The notes beneath the pieces were generated by a model that did no database searches, was not told the origin of the DNA, and saw nothing but the letters and a program-made list of their open reading frames with translations. From NCBI GenBank assembly GCA_963707875.1, contig CAVPRU010000014.1, forward strand, positions 968,467-1,032,466: a stretch of DNA of 64,000 bases, in the 5' to 3' direction. How positions within the stretch are numbered: position 1 is the first letter of the stretch; each line of letters opens with the position of its first letter. The stretch is from SZUA-320 sp963707875. Its GTDB lineage: Bacteria > Gemmatimonadota > Gemmatimonadetes > Gemmatimonadales > GWC2-71-9. This document shows positions 44,027 through 53,791 of this stretch, piece by piece. The position numbers were made by a program, and so were the translations under genes.

Positions 44027-44605
44027 CTAGGGACGACGGAGTGGCCCGATGCGACGCCCTGCGGCGGAGTCCTGAATGAGGGTAGCGAGTCGGCGTTCCC
44101 GGGTGGCTTCCCGCTTGGCGCTCATGACCCAGAAGGTGGCGGTGCTACGGTACCCCGACGGCTGGCTCTCCCAGTAGCTCCAGCCCTTGCGGCTGGCCTT
44201 GAAACGCCCGAGATACTCAGCGCTGAATCGGACCCGTTTCCGCTGTTCGTAGCTGTACGGTCCGCTTCGATCCGGCTTCCGGCCCTCGAACGCCTGCCGG
44301 CCCGCTGGCCGGACCAGGTCATCCTCCATCAGCGCGGCGATGCGCCGGAGGTTGACGGCACTCCAGGTGCTGCCGGCGCGCCGCGGAGTAAACCGGATCC
44401 TGTAGCTGGTGTCGTCGATCCGCTTCCGGATCCCGTCGATCCACCCGTAGCACAGCGCCTGGTCCACCGACTCGGGCCAGGTGATACTGGCAAGGCCGGT
44501 CCCCCTCTTGTAGAAACCGACCCACAACTCATCCTGTCGGGCGTGATGGCGTTCCAGCCACCGGCGCCAGTGGGCGGGCGTCGGAAAGAACCTGGGCGCG
44601 CTCAA
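44027..44605 (-). CDS. YdeI/OmpD-associated family protein
   Basis: A 192-residue protein of the YdeI-like family (DUF1801-adjacent, bacteriocin-protection type): RRWLERHHARQDELWVGFYK, VDQALCYGWIDGIRKRIDD and RFTPRRAGSTWSAVNLRRI are hallmarks. Read from TTG 44605, as no ATG/GTG gives the conserved N-terminus. Function in the cell is unclear. It follows the SnoaL-like gene by 10 bases. Confidence 0.85.
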   Translation of the reverse strand: MSAPRFFPTPAHWRRWLERHHARQDELWVGFYKRGTGLASITWPESVDQALCYGWIDGIRKRIDDTSYRIRFTPRRAGSTWSAVNLRRIAALMEDDLVRPAGRQAFEGRKPDRSGPYSYEQRKRVRFSAEYLGRFKASRKGWSYWESQPSGYRSTATFWVMSAKREATRERRLATLIQDSAAGRRIGPLRRP

Positions 44606-44615
44606 CGCCAGGGCG

Positions 44616-45071
44616 CTAGGACCGCCGGTTCCGGGACGACCAGTGGACCGCCCGGATCAGCCACCCCCGGGAGGTGCGAGAGAGCACCATGAGCTCCACC
44701 CCGGCCGAGTTGATGGTGCGCTCGCCGAGGGTGCCCTGCGTCACGGAGGTGGAGGTGGCCCAGGCCACGTCGCCGGCCACCCGGACCACGATCGGGCCTC
44801 GTTCGCTGGGAACGGCCATGGCAAACCGGATGTCGCCGGGGAGATGATGAGAACGGTACTCCACCAGGGTCTCCTGGCCCCCGCTCTCCAGGATCAGGAC
44901 GTCAGGGGCGAGCAGCCGGAGGGCGGCGGCGGAGTCCCCCTGGGCCAACGCGGCATGATAGCCCCTCACCGCAGCCACCACGGCGGCCGAATCGGAGGAC
45001 TGCGACCAGGCGGGGATAGCGGGAAGGGCCAGGCAGAGAATGACCAGAAGAGTGGAATGCCGGTGGAACAT
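44616..45071 (-). CDS. Secreted SnoaL/NTF2-like protein
   Basis: A 151-residue protein with a signal peptide (STLLVILCLALPAIPAWSQ) and a DUF4440/NTF2-like fold: VVAAVRGYHAALAQGDSAAALRLLAPDVLILESGG at the start, VRVAGDVAWATSTSV and GWLIRAVHWSSR at the end. Likely periplasmic, binding a small molecule or with no catalytic activity. The frame continues upstream to 45212, but the signal starts at ATG 45071. Confidence 0.85.
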   Translation of the reverse strand: MFHRHSTLLVILCLALPAIPAWSQSSDSAAVVAAVRGYHAALAQGDSAAALRLLAPDVLILESGGQETLVEYRSHHLPGDIRFAMAVPSERGPIVVRVAGDVAWATSTSVTQGTLGERTINSAGVELMVLSRTSRGWLIRAVHWSSRNRRS

Positions 45072-45118
45072 GGGGCCCTCGCTGATGGGGTCACAGACGG
45101 AGAGAGAACATACCCCGT

Positions 45119-45367
45119 TCAGTCCTTCCAGTTCCACCACTTGAGCAATTCCGGCCGCGGGCGGGCGGTACGCGCAAAGTAGACGGCGCAGCGAAAGACA
45201 TACAGCACGCATGGGTCCTGCCTGGCGCCGGTGAGCCGTTCGAGCTTGCGGTACATCCGTTCGGGATCCCGGGTCCGGAGATCGGCAACCCGCCGGATCC
45301 CGAGCAGCCGGAGGTCCTCGGCCATGCGGGGGCCGATCCCCGGGATGGTCCGCAGCTCGTCGGCCAT
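45119..45367 (-). CDS. Small helix-hairpin-helix protein
   Basis: An 82-residue protein with an HhH motif (LRTIPGIGPRMAEDLRLLGI, then VADLRTRDPERMYRKLE), similar to the Cdd1/pathogenicity-locus family, with CVLYVFRCAVYFAR in the middle. It may bind DNA or protein. Its start codon lies one base beyond the PEP-mutase gene's stop, on the same strand. Confidence 0.85.
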   Translation of the reverse strand: MADELRTIPGIGPRMAEDLRLLGIRRVADLRTRDPERMYRKLERLTGARQDPCVLYVFRCAVYFARTARPRPELLKWWNWKD

Positions 45368-45368
45368 G

Positions 45369-46181
45369 TCAGGAACGGAGCACCTGTTCGATTTCCGCGA
45401 ACGGCGCGGCGTCGGCGAACCCGCCAAAGGAACCAATCGCGATCATCTCTCGCGCCGCGGCAAGCGATGCGCCCAGGGCAACCCGGGCCAACCCGCCACC
45501 CACGCTGATCCGCCGGACTCCGGCCTCGGCCAATTCCGCCACGGTCGTCCAGTCACTTCCGACCAGTACGTTGACCGGACGTGGGGCCGCCGCCTGAACC
45601 ACCGCCCGGACCTCATCCATGGTGTTGAGCCTCGGGGCATACAGGCAGTCGGCCCCGGCCTCGGCGTAGGCCACTAGCCGGCGGATGGTCTCGTCGAGGT
45701 CAGGGCGCCCGACCAGGAACCCTTCGGAACGACCCGTCAGCAGCACCCCACTCCCGGTGGCGTCGATGGCCTGCCGAGCCGCCGCGATCCGCTCCACCGC
45801 GAAGGCAATGTCGTAGAGGGGCGCGGTGGGATCGCCAGTCGAATCCTCGATCGAGAGTCCCGCCACGCCGGTCTCGACCGCCAGCGTGACATTGGCCAGA
45901 ACCCCCTCCGGGTCAACGGCAAATCCGCCCTCGAAATCGGCGTTGACGGGCAGCGATACCGCCTGAGCAATCGCCTCAAGGTGGGCCAGCGCCTCCGTCA
46001 GCGTCACCCCATTGTCTGGTCGGCCAAGGGTCCAGGCAAACCCGGCACTGGTGGTGGCCAACGCCGGGAAGCCCAGATCGGCGAGGAGGCGGGCGCTACC
46101 TGGATCCCATGGGTTGGGCATGACGAAGCAGCCCGCCTGGTGCAGTTCGTGAAACCGGGCTCGAATCCTGGCGCGGGTCAT
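45369..46181 (-). CDS. Isocitrate lyase / PEP mutase family enzyme
   Basis: A 270-residue TIM-barrel enzyme of the PEP-mutase/isocitrate-lyase superfamily. FVMPNPWDPGSARLLADLGF, NADFEGGFAVDPEG (metal ligands), GLSIEDSTGD and LLTGRSEGFL are conserved. It lacks the KKCGH motif of isocitrate lyase, so it is a C-C or P-C bond lyase of unknown substrate, the commonest annotation being oxaloacetate decarboxylase or carboxyvinyl-phosphonate-type. It overlaps the next gene by four bases. Confidence 0.88.
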   Translation of the reverse strand: MTRARIRARFHELHQAGCFVMPNPWDPGSARLLADLGFPALATTSAGFAWTLGRPDNGVTLTEALAHLEAIAQAVSLPVNADFEGGFAVDPEGVLANVTLAVETGVAGLSIEDSTGDPTAPLYDIAFAVERIAAARQAIDATGSGVLLTGRSEGFLVGRPDLDETIRRLVAYAEAGADCLYAPRLNTMDEVRAVVQAAAPRPVNVLVGSDWTTVAELAEAGVRRISVGGGLARVALGASLAAAREMIAIGSFGGFADAAPFAEIEQVLRS

Positions 46182-46435
46182 CTTCCGCCCTCCCGCACCC
46201 CGGTACGGGCCGTCTCGAGCTGCCTCAGCAACCTGTCGGTGAACTCGAGCCGCTCCTCCAGCTCCGCCATTCTGCGGTGGGTATCATCGAGCTCCGACAA
46301 CCGACGGTCCGTCTCTTCGACCATTGCCTGGTATTGCTGGCGGAGCCACCGCTGACGGCTGAACAGCACGATCGCCACCCAGACCCCACCAGTGACCAGT
46401 CCCGTGAGCAGGGCCCAGATGACAGCGTTGGCCAT
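46178..46435 (-). CDS. Small membrane protein with coiled coil
   Basis: An 85-residue protein: one N-terminal transmembrane helix (AVIWALLTGLVTGGVWVAIVLF, about 4-25) then a charged coiled coil (about 28-75, many Glu/Arg at heptad positions). ATG 46435 has GGAGGATCTG upstream. Resembles PspB in layout, but without further support. Overlaps the PEP-mutase gene by four bases. Confidence 0.72.
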   Translation of the reverse strand: MANAVIWALLTGLVTGGVWVAIVLFSRQRWLRQQYQAMVEETDRRLSELDDTHRRMAELEERLEFTDRLLRQLETARTGVREGGR

Positions 46436-46571
46436 CAGATCCTCCGGTCGGAGTTCGGGTCGGTTATCCCTTGCGGCTAACGGGAGTATAACTGCGGGGA
46501 CCGGGCTAGAACCTGGTGGTCAGCCCGACCGAGCGGGAAGGGACCGCTGGGGCTCATGGGGGAGGCTTCGG

Positions 46572-47867
46572 CTACCGGATCGACAGCGGAACCGGGGCTC
46601 CGACCCGCCGCTCCTCGGCGGCCCTCGGACTTTCCGATTCCGCGGCTGCGCGGTAGAGCCAGTCCCGGGTCAAGGGGCGCTCGTTGTCGATGCCAGGGGT
46701 GATGATGAGCTGGTACAGCTCGTTCTTCCCGTGGCGCATCAGGGCAACGCCATGGGACAGGTAGAGGCGGAACAGCCGTACCAGCGACTCGTCGTACATC
46801 GCGCGGATCTGATCCACATGCGCCTCGAAGGCGTCCAGCCATCGCTGGGTGGTGTAGGAATAGTGCAACCGCAGGTTCTCGACGTCGTGGATCCGCATCC
46901 CGAGGTTGGCAACGCACTGGCTGATTTCGACCAGCGTGGCGGTGTATACCCCCGGGAAAACGTGCTTGTTGCCGAACGCGAGTGGGGTGCCCGGCTTGAT
47001 CCGTCCGATGGTGTGGAGTACCAGCGTCCCGTCCGGCTTCAGTGAGTCCCGGGCGATCTGGAAGAACAGGTCGTGGTTCTCCTTCCCGATATGCTCCAGG
47101 CAGCCGACCGAGACCACCTTGTCGAACACCCGGCCCTGTTTGGGCAGATCCCGGTAGTCGCCGTGCTCAACATGGATCCGGTCCTGAAGGCCCGCTTTCG
47201 CGATCCGCCGGTTCGACTCCTCCGCCTGCTCCTTCGACAGCGTCACACCCACCCCGCTGATCCCGTAGTGCTGCGCGGCGTAGATCAGCATTCCGCCCCA
47301 GCCGCAGCCGATGTCGAGCAGGGTGTCGCCGGGCTGGAGACGCAGTTTGCGGCACACGTGCTCGCGCTTCTGCTCCTGCGCGAGGTCGATGGAGTCCTCC
47401 GGCGTCTTGAAGTAGCCGCAGGTGTACTGCATGTCCCTGTCGAGCCACAGGGCGTAGAACTCGTTGCCCAGGTCATAGGGTTCGGAGATGAACCGCTTGT
47501 CGTTCTCGTAGCTGTGCCGCTGGTACAGGTAGTGCCAGAAGACCCGGAGCTGGCTCGGCAGATGGCGAAGGATGTTGACCGGATTGTAGGCGACCTTGCG
47601 GAAGGCACCGATCAGGTCAGTGGTCATGACCATCGTCATCAGGTCGGTCATCGGTCCTTCGACGTCGATGTCCCCGACCATGTAGGCCTCGCCAAAGCCC
47701 AGATCGGGATTGACCATGATGGCGCGCATCGCCTTCTCGGTCCGGAAGATCAGGTTGAAGCGGGGAGCCCCCCCTGCCCCGTAGGACTCGGTGTTTCCGT
47801 CCGGATAGGTGATGCTGAAGGGCATCACGTCGGCCCGCGAGAACAGATCGTGGAAGAGCTCTTTCAT
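46572..47867 (-). CDS. Cyclopropane-fatty-acyl-phospholipid synthase-like methyltransferase
   Basis: A 431-residue SAM-dependent enzyme of the CFA-synthase family, acting on phospholipid acyl chains at the membrane surface. The SAM motif LLDIGCGWGGMLIYAA, GVGVTLSKEQ, VSVGCLEHIGKEN and the C-terminal GFP/HDVENLRLHYSYTTQRWL pattern (active-site region, Tyr near the end) match. The ATG at 47867 begins MKELFHDLF; the open frame upstream is a shadow. Expected substrate: unsaturated acyl chains, in line with the desaturase at 7 kb. Monocistronic. Confidence 0.92.
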   Translation of the reverse strand: MKELFHDLFSRADVMPFSITYPDGNTESYGAGGAPRFNLIFRTEKAMRAIMVNPDLGFGEAYMVGDIDVEGPMTDLMTMVMTTDLIGAFRKVAYNPVNILRHLPSQLRVFWHYLYQRHSYENDKRFISEPYDLGNEFYALWLDRDMQYTCGYFKTPEDSIDLAQEQKREHVCRKLRLQPGDTLLDIGCGWGGMLIYAAQHYGISGVGVTLSKEQAEESNRRIAKAGLQDRIHVEHGDYRDLPKQGRVFDKVVSVGCLEHIGKENHDLFFQIARDSLKPDGTLVLHTIGRIKPGTPLAFGNKHVFPGVYTATLVEISQCVANLGMRIHDVENLRLHYSYTTQRWLDAFEAHVDQIRAMYDESLVRLFRLYLSHGVALMRHGKNELYQLIITPGIDNERPLTRDWLYRAAAESESPRAAEERRVGAPVPLSIR

Positions 47868-48133
47868 GGGTTGGTCCGCCTCCTGTTCCCCCCAGTCTAC
47901 CCTCGGCCGCCCCAACCCGGAAGGTGACGACCCCCTCCCGCCACGAGGAAACGACTGGCACCGGGCGTCCAACGGCAATCCGATGCGCCTTGTCCCGTTT
48001 CCGGAGTACCCGCTTGGCCGCATCGGGCCTGCTTGACTCCCCCGGGACGAACGGTAAGTTCACCTTCAGACCGCTCCCCCATGACTGGTCCCGGTGTCCG
48101 GGACATGGCTCCACCTACCACTGGAGGCTCCAC

Positions 48134-48769
48134 ATGAGAGTCCGCACCATCCTCGCCGGCCCGGTCGTGTTGCTGCTGGTCACGGGCTGCTTCAGGAGCA
48201 AGTCCCAGAAGCAGGCCGAGGAGATCGCCCAGGCAGGGAAGCAGATGGCTGAGGCGATGGCCGCCGCGGGGGCTTCGGTGACCAGCGGTGGCCTCGAGGG
48301 CAAGGCCACCGAGGCGGTGGACTTTCGGGAACTCAAGGCCGTCCTCCCCGAGGAGTTCCCTGGAATGCGCCGGATCAGCGCGGAGGGCCAGAAGAGCGGC
48401 GCCATGGGCTTCACGCTCTCCACCGCCGAGGCCCGGTACGAGTCTGAGGACGGGGGCCGGATCCACCTGACCATCACCGATGCCGGAGCGGTGGCCGGTA
48501 TCGCGGCCATGGGGATGTATGCCTGGGCCGGGATGGAAATCGACAAGGAGGACGAGGACGGCTACGAGAAGACCACGACCCTCAAGGGCCGTCGCGGATA
48601 CGAGAAGTACAATCGTTCCAGCAACTCCGGCGAGGTGAGCCTGATGGTAGCCGGCCGCTTCATCGTGGAGCTGAGCGGCGACGGCGTCTCCATGGATGAC
48701 ATCAAGGCCGCCCTCGACCGGGTGGACCTGGACAAGCTCGAGGGGATGAAGGACGTCGGCGTGAAGTAG
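48134..48769 (+). CDS. Hypothetical lipoprotein
   Basis: A 211-residue predicted lipoprotein: VRTILAGPVVLLLVTGC (lipobox VTGC) then KSQKQAEEIAQAGKQMAEAMA, a charged helix. The remainder is a beta-rich domain with DISA-like acidic patches (DKEDEDGYEKTT). Start ATG 48134 has GGAGG eight bases before. A TTGACT -35-like element lies at 48033. No family is recognised. Ends in a strong terminator shared with SusD. Confidence 0.82.
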   Translation: MRVRTILAGPVVLLLVTGCFRSKSQKQAEEIAQAGKQMAEAMAAAGASVTSGGLEGKATEAVDFRELKAVLPEEFPGMRRISAEGQKSGAMGFTLSTAEARYESEDGGRIHLTITDAGAVAGIAAMGMYAWAGMEIDKEDEDGYEKTTTLKGRRGYEKYNRSSNSGEVSLMVAGRFIVELSGDGVSMDDIKAALDRVDLDKLEGMKDVGVK

Positions 48770-48810
48770 CCTGGCGTCAGCTCGTTCGGCAGACCGTTCA
48801 GTCCCGAACG

Positions 48811-48843
48811 CAAGAGGGGGGAGCTTTCGCTCCCCCCCTCTTG
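48811..48843. terminator. Bidirectional rho-independent terminator
   Basis: A 14-15 base stem (CAAGAGGGGGGAGC, right arm with one extra C) with a TTTC loop, between the convergent lipoprotein and susD genes. A few T residues follow on the plus strand. Confidence 0.85.
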
Positions 48844-48869
48844 CGTTTCACACCTGACCCAGGCGCGAA

Positions 48870-50312
48870 TCAGGCGCCGTTGTCGAGACAGCCTCGGATA
48901 TTGAGCGCTCCAGCCTCCTTGGCCGCGGCGTACTCCTTGTTGTTCAGTTCGACGTCGTTGATGGGGAAAGTGACGTCGCTGGCGTAGGTGCCGCCCTTGT
49001 GGTAGGCACCAACCGGGAAGACGCTGCCTTCACTCCGGCCGTACTGACGGATCATCCGCCGGAGGTCGCCGAGCCGGTGCGCCTCGCCGAAGAGCCAGAA
49101 GGCCTTCTCGCTGAACACCATGTTTTCCCGCGAGATGGCGGTGCCGGGATCGACCAGGGGGGCCAACCCGGTGACCGTCTGGCGCAGGGTGTTGAGCTTC
49201 CCGAGCCAGTCTCCGCCGCTGGCGAGCAGGGCCTCGGCCTCCATCAACCGGGCCTCGACGCCGGACGCGACGACCACCTCGTCATCGAAGGTGATCCACT
49301 TGCGGACGTTCCACTGCGGGTACCGGCCCACACCGTCAAACCCCCACCCGTTGGCCGGGTCGCGCACGAACGGGATCCGCGGATCGGCCAGGGCGGTATT
49401 CGTCCCATCCGCCGAACTGCCGCGGAACGGCAGGCCGTTGACGCCCTCCTTGTGCGAAAGCGAGAACCGCTCGTTCTGGGTATTGAAGACGAAGATGCCG
49501 TTCCGGTTGCCGCTGGCCGAGTGGTACGCGAGGTACTTGAACGTGGTCGGGACCGGCGCCAGCAGGGTCGCCGCTTCGGCAAACCGGTTCTTGCCAAGGT
49601 CCATCAGGGCCCGTGCCTTCAGAACCCGGGCGAGATTGTTGATGATGTTGTTGGTCCCGGCGGCGCCGGCAAGTGCGACGTCCAGCCGGGTGATCGCCTG
49701 GTTGAAGGCCTCGGCATTGGTGATCGGCGCCCCCCCGGTGATCGAGGAGCCTTCCACGTTGGCGAACGGGGCGCCGTTGCAGAAGGTCTCGGCCCCGAGA
49801 ATATAGGTCAGACCCTCGAGGGCCTTCATCTCGGAAATCCGGGAATCCGTGGTCGGCGTGGTGGTGGTGGCGACCAAGGCGTCGTAGGCACGGATGGTAG
49901 CATGCCTCGCGTCATGGAGGTTGCGGAAGATGCCCCCGACGGTCCCGTTGGTGACCTCCTCGCCGCGCCGGTCGTAGCTCTCCCGGGTGCTGAAGGTGCC
50001 GGAATGGAACCACTCGTCGGCCATGGTGCCGCCAGCAGTCGAGATCCCCTCGGTGCCCCCATTGTTGCCGCTGAACGCGACCGAGAAGTTGTTGAGGGCC
50101 CCGTTGTAGAGGGCCTTGGCCCCCGAGGCGGTCTGGAGGGCTCCCGGGTCGATCTGGTCGCGCAGCTTGACCCCGACAATGTCGTCGATCAGGCTGCTGC
50201 AGCCGGTGAGCGGCAGCACCACGGCTGCCGCGACGAGGGTGAGGCAGGCCCGGAGGGCCCGCCCACCGAAGGATCTATTCATATGCTGGTTCCCAGTATT
50301 GAGAGTCGTCAT
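48870..50312 (-). CDS. SusD/RagB-family outer-membrane nutrient-binding lipoprotein
   Basis: A 480-residue lipoprotein partner of the SusC transporter. The start at 50312 has a strong GAGGAGGG; a second start ATG (50282) gives the tighter signal MNRSFGGRALRACLTLVAAA...LTGCSS with lipobox TGC. The mature protein is helical (SusD TPR-like core), with RAGB-type features such as WNVRKWITFDDEVVV, EARLMEAEALLASGG and HRLGDLRRMIRQYGRSE near the C-terminus. It caps SusC and captures a polymer or oligosaccharide/peptide at the surface; the ligand is unknown. It follows susC after 11 bases. Confidence 0.93.
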   Translation of the reverse strand: MTTLNTGNQHMNRSFGGRALRACLTLVAAAVVLPLTGCSSLIDDIVGVKLRDQIDPGALQTASGAKALYNGALNNFSVAFSGNNGGTEGISTAGGTMADEWFHSGTFSTRESYDRRGEEVTNGTVGGIFRNLHDARHATIRAYDALVATTTTPTTDSRISEMKALEGLTYILGAETFCNGAPFANVEGSSITGGAPITNAEAFNQAITRLDVALAGAAGTNNIINNLARVLKARALMDLGKNRFAEAATLLAPVPTTFKYLAYHSASGNRNGIFVFNTQNERFSLSHKEGVNGLPFRGSSADGTNTALADPRIPFVRDPANGWGFDGVGRYPQWNVRKWITFDDEVVVASGVEARLMEAEALLASGGDWLGKLNTLRQTVTGLAPLVDPGTAISRENMVFSEKAFWLFGEAHRLGDLRRMIRQYGRSEGSVFPVGAYHKGGTYASDVTFPINDVELNNKEYAAAKEAGALNIRGCLDNGA

Positions 50313-50323
50313 GGTCGCCCTCC

Positions 50324-53300
50324 TCAAAATGACAGGTTGAGGCGAGCGGAGATGTTCCGCGTCGGCGGCTGGGTCAGGAACTCCCGCTGGGCGAAGTTGC
50401 CATTCCCCTGGCCGTTGAGTTCCGGGTCGAGCCCGGTGTAGTCGGTCCACACGGCCAGATTGCGGCCGGAGATCGTAAGGCTCATCCGGTCGGTCCCGAG
50501 CCGGGAGTTCCAGCTGTCGGGCGCGAAGAAGGTGACCGCGACTTCCCGGAGCTTGACGAAATCGGCCTTTTCGAAGTACCCGGCGTTACTCCGAGTGGCC
50601 GCGGACAGCGTGACGGCCGCCGCGCGGAGCCGCTCGAACTCGGGGGCGTTCGCATCGTACAGCCCCACGCAGTTGGCCGAAGACCGGCAGCGGAATTCCT
50701 CGTTGAGGTTATAGAGGTAGTTCCCACCCCGCATATCGAACTGGGCGGAGATCCGGACCCGGTTCTGAAGCAGCGAGAGCGAGGTATTCAACCCGATTTC
50801 GCGAGTCGGCTGCGAGGCGCCCAGGAACTCGAGCGAGTCGCCGGTCACGATCTCGGACTGGGCCACCAGGCCGTCCCCGTTGTCGTTCCACTTCATCGGC
50901 TTGACCCAGTACCCGCCCAGCACGTACCCCTCGCGGGCCTGCTGGGTGCTGCCGCTCAATTGGACCGGCGGCTGGCCGCCGAGATCGGTCAGGCGATTCT
51001 TGATGAACGAGCCGGTCAGGGTGACATCCCAGGCCAGGTTCTTGGTGGTGAAGACCTGGGTGTTCAGGGTGACTTCGATACCCTGGTTCCGGACCGCGCC
51101 GAGGTTCTCGAACCGGCTGTTGGGGTTGCCCGCCGACGGCGGGGTGGTGACCCGCACCAGCGCGTCCCGCGACTTCTTGTCGTAGTAGGTGGCTTCAAGG
51201 GCAATGCGGCTGTCGAAGAACGTCGCGTCGAACCCGAGTTCCAGTTCCCGCGACGTCTCGGGTCGCAGGTCGTCGTTGCCGAAGCCGCCCAGCGCCACGC
51301 CGGCCTCGTCCGCGCCGGATGGTGCCGCGACGGTCACCGCGTTATAGAACGCGACCGGGTCGGTCGTGCCGGGCTGGAGACCCGACTCGCCCCAGGCCCC
51401 GCGGAGCCGGAACGACGAGAGCATCGAGCCGGTCGGGAACCAGGTCTCGTCCGAGATGAGGTAGGAGAGCCCCGCTTTCGGATAGATCTTGGTTCCGAAG
51501 TTCTGGCCCACCGCGCTGTTCCGGTCGGCCCGGATCGCCCCGGTGAAGAAGAGCCGGTCCTTGTAGCCGAAGACCTGCTCAACGTAGGTCCCGAAGACGA
51601 TCGACTCGATGGTCGTCTCGCCGGCGAACTGGGTCGAACCCGACCCGATCGTGACTGAGCCCGGCGGGAGGAACTGCCCGAAGGCGTTGGTCCCCTTGAA
51701 ACTGTCCTTGCCCCACTGGACGCCGACGGTGGTCTTCGACGAGATGGCGTCGTTCAGCTGGAAGTTGGCGGTGCCGCCGAAGTCCACCGTGTACTGCTGG
51801 ATGGTGCGGCGGTCCTCCTGGGCCAGGCCCTGCTGATAGGTGCCGAACGCGGGGCCTTCGCCAAGCCGGTTGAGCTGGTTGTCGATCCGGCTGGTGAGGT
51901 CGAGCCCCAGCAGGCTCCGCAGCGAGAGCCACGAGGTCGGGGTGTAGGTCGTCAGGGCACTGGTGGTGAGCCGCTGGATCGCCTGCTCGGTCCCCAACTG
52001 GTAGGTGTCGCCGGGCTGGAAGAAGCCCCAGGCAAAATCGGGATTGTCCACCCCGCGGCCGTCACCATTCAGGCTGCTGGAGATGATCCCGAGCACGTTG
52101 TTGTCGTTCTGGGGACGGCGCAGCTTGCTGTCCACAAAGCCGGAGGAGATCGCCACCCGCGCCTTGGGGGTCAGCTGAGCTGTCAGGTTGGCCCGGACGT
52201 TCGTCTTGCGGAGCCAGTTCGGGACGGTTTCGTCATCCCGAAGCACCGTGCGGCCGGTCTTCTCCCGAAGGCGATCGGCCTCGAAGGTGGACAGACCGTA
52301 TACCCCACGCTCCCACTCCTGCTCGGCCGAGATGAAGTACTGCGCCGCCTCGCTGCCACCCGACACGCTCATGCCGTATTGCTGGCGATGGCCGGTGACC
52401 AGCGGTGCCTCGCGCGAATCCCGGGTCGGGTTGAACTGCTTGACCACGGCGATCGTGCAGGTCCCGGCAGCCTGCTGATACAGCCGGCACTGGGTGTTGG
52501 CCGCCGCGTCGGACCCGCCCCGGTAGTTGTCGGGATAGGCGGTCTCGTCGGTCAGCATTCCCTGCTCGGCCCAGGCGTTCCAGCGGGCCCGGCCTGCAGT
52601 GCCGCGCTTGGTCTTGATCAGCACCACGCCGTTGGCGGCCCGGGTGCCGTACAGCGCCGCGGCGGACGGACCCTTGACCACCTCGATCGACTCGATATCC
52701 TCGGGGTTGATGTCGTTGATCCGGGACGGCGACTGACCGCCCACGCCGATCGTGGTGGATGACGGAGAGGACTCGATCCGGACCCCATCCACGATGAAGA
52801 TCGGCTCGTTGGAGAGCGACACCGAGTTGGAGCCCCGAATCCGGATCCGGGTCCCCGCGCCGGTCCCGCCGCTCGACTGGTTGATCGACACGCCCGGTGC
52901 CCGGCCCTGCAGGAGGTCCGCCATCGACTTGACCGGCGCCTCCTTGATCAGTTCGCTCACCTGGATGAGGTTGACCACGTTGCCCAGCTCGGCCTTGCGC
53001 TGCTGGCCGGTGGCGGTGGTCACGATCTCGTCGAGGGTGAACGGCGCCGCCATCAGGGTGAAGTCGAGGGTCACCGTCTGCCCAGCCACCACCGTCACGG
53101 TGCCGCTGGACTGGTTGTACCCCAGCCGCACCACCCGGACCGTAATGGGGCCGGCGGGCACATTGCGGAGGAAATAGACTCCTTCACGGTTGGTGGTAGC
53201 GCCCGCGTTCGAGCCGACCACCGACACCCGGGCACTCTCAAGTGCACCGCCCGCCGCATCGTCGCCGACTACGCGACCGGTGACCGTTCCGGTCTGGGCC

Positions 53301-53380
53301 TGAGCGGTCGCGACCCCGAACAACAGGAACGCCGCCCCAAGCCCCCCGGACACGATCGTACGAAGTCTCGAGTAACTCAT
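50324..53380 (-). CDS. SusC/RagA-family TonB-dependent outer-membrane transporter
   Basis: A 1018-residue TonB-linked channel. A signal peptide (LGAAFLLFGVATAQAQ) precedes a carboxypeptidase-regulatory-like domain (about 30-110, GTVTGRVVGDDAAGG), the plug (about 115-260, with SMADLLQGRAPGVSINQSSG and IEVVKGPSAAALYGTRAANGV, the SusC-specific motif), and a 22-strand barrel ending ARLNLSF with terminal Phe. The ribosome-binding site is GAGGGG. Energy comes from TonB/ExbBD. With susD it forms a two-gene uptake locus, but no glycosidase or sensor is adjacent, so the substrate is open. Confidence 0.96.
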   Translation of the reverse strand: MSYSRLRTIVSGGLGAAFLLFGVATAQAQTGTVTGRVVGDDAAGGALESARVSVVGSNAGATTNREGVYFLRNVPAGPITVRVVRLGYNQSSGTVTVVAGQTVTLDFTLMAAPFTLDEIVTTATGQQRKAELGNVVNLIQVSELIKEAPVKSMADLLQGRAPGVSINQSSGGTGAGTRIRIRGSNSVSLSNEPIFIVDGVRIESSPSSTTIGVGGQSPSRINDINPEDIESIEVVKGPSAAALYGTRAANGVVLIKTKRGTAGRARWNAWAEQGMLTDETAYPDNYRGGSDAAANTQCRLYQQAAGTCTIAVVKQFNPTRDSREAPLVTGHRQQYGMSVSGGSEAAQYFISAEQEWERGVYGLSTFEADRLREKTGRTVLRDDETVPNWLRKTNVRANLTAQLTPKARVAISSGFVDSKLRRPQNDNNVLGIISSSLNGDGRGVDNPDFAWGFFQPGDTYQLGTEQAIQRLTTSALTTYTPTSWLSLRSLLGLDLTSRIDNQLNRLGEGPAFGTYQQGLAQEDRRTIQQYTVDFGGTANFQLNDAISSKTTVGVQWGKDSFKGTNAFGQFLPPGSVTIGSGSTQFAGETTIESIVFGTYVEQVFGYKDRLFFTGAIRADRNSAVGQNFGTKIYPKAGLSYLISDETWFPTGSMLSSFRLRGAWGESGLQPGTTDPVAFYNAVTVAAPSGADEAGVALGGFGNDDLRPETSRELELGFDATFFDSRIALEATYYDKKSRDALVRVTTPPSAGNPNSRFENLGAVRNQGIEVTLNTQVFTTKNLAWDVTLTGSFIKNRLTDLGGQPPVQLSGSTQQAREGYVLGGYWVKPMKWNDNGDGLVAQSEIVTGDSLEFLGASQPTREIGLNTSLSLLQNRVRISAQFDMRGGNYLYNLNEEFRCRSSANCVGLYDANAPEFERLRAAAVTLSAATRSNAGYFEKADFVKLREVAVTFFAPDSWNSRLGTDRMSLTISGRNLAVWTDYTGLDPELNGQGNGNFAQREFLTQPPTRNISARLNLSF

Positions 53381-53791
53381 GCGTGAAATCCCCTCGGTTG
53401 GAGAAAAAACTGCACAGATGCCGCAACGCGAAATGCCCGTGGCAAGACAGGTACGGCGTTGCAGAAAGAAACGACAAATCGGACAACCCCAGAATCGGAA
53501 AACCCTGGAAACTGTCGGTCAACAGGACAAGTTCCATACCACCTGATGCGCTTCCATAACCGGAACAGAACTAACAACCTAGCCGATCGCAGGCAACCCC
53601 ATCGGGTCAAAAGGACACGTCCGCCCGAGGGGAAACCCGTGTCCATGTGACACAAATCACAAGAGGCCACTGACCAGGGCCCAGGCCGCCATTGGGATCG
53701 GGGTTCGGTGCGGTCTCGGCCCCGGGACCCGGCCCACAGATTGAGCACCGGCTCTCTTGTTCGCTGTCCCTTCCGGAGGTTGCATCAGGCG
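53381..53791. other. 411-base intergenic region upstream of susC
   Basis: No gene is supported. The stretch is clearly less GC-rich than its surroundings at 53400-53600 and presumably contains the minus-strand susC promoter and a long 5' leader. TTGACC (minus strand, near 53519) is a possible -35, but no convincing -10 is placed. A 17-base identity (ACAGATTGAGCACCGGC) between 53736-53752 and the mrp stop region at 54642-54658 is noted. Confidence 0.6.
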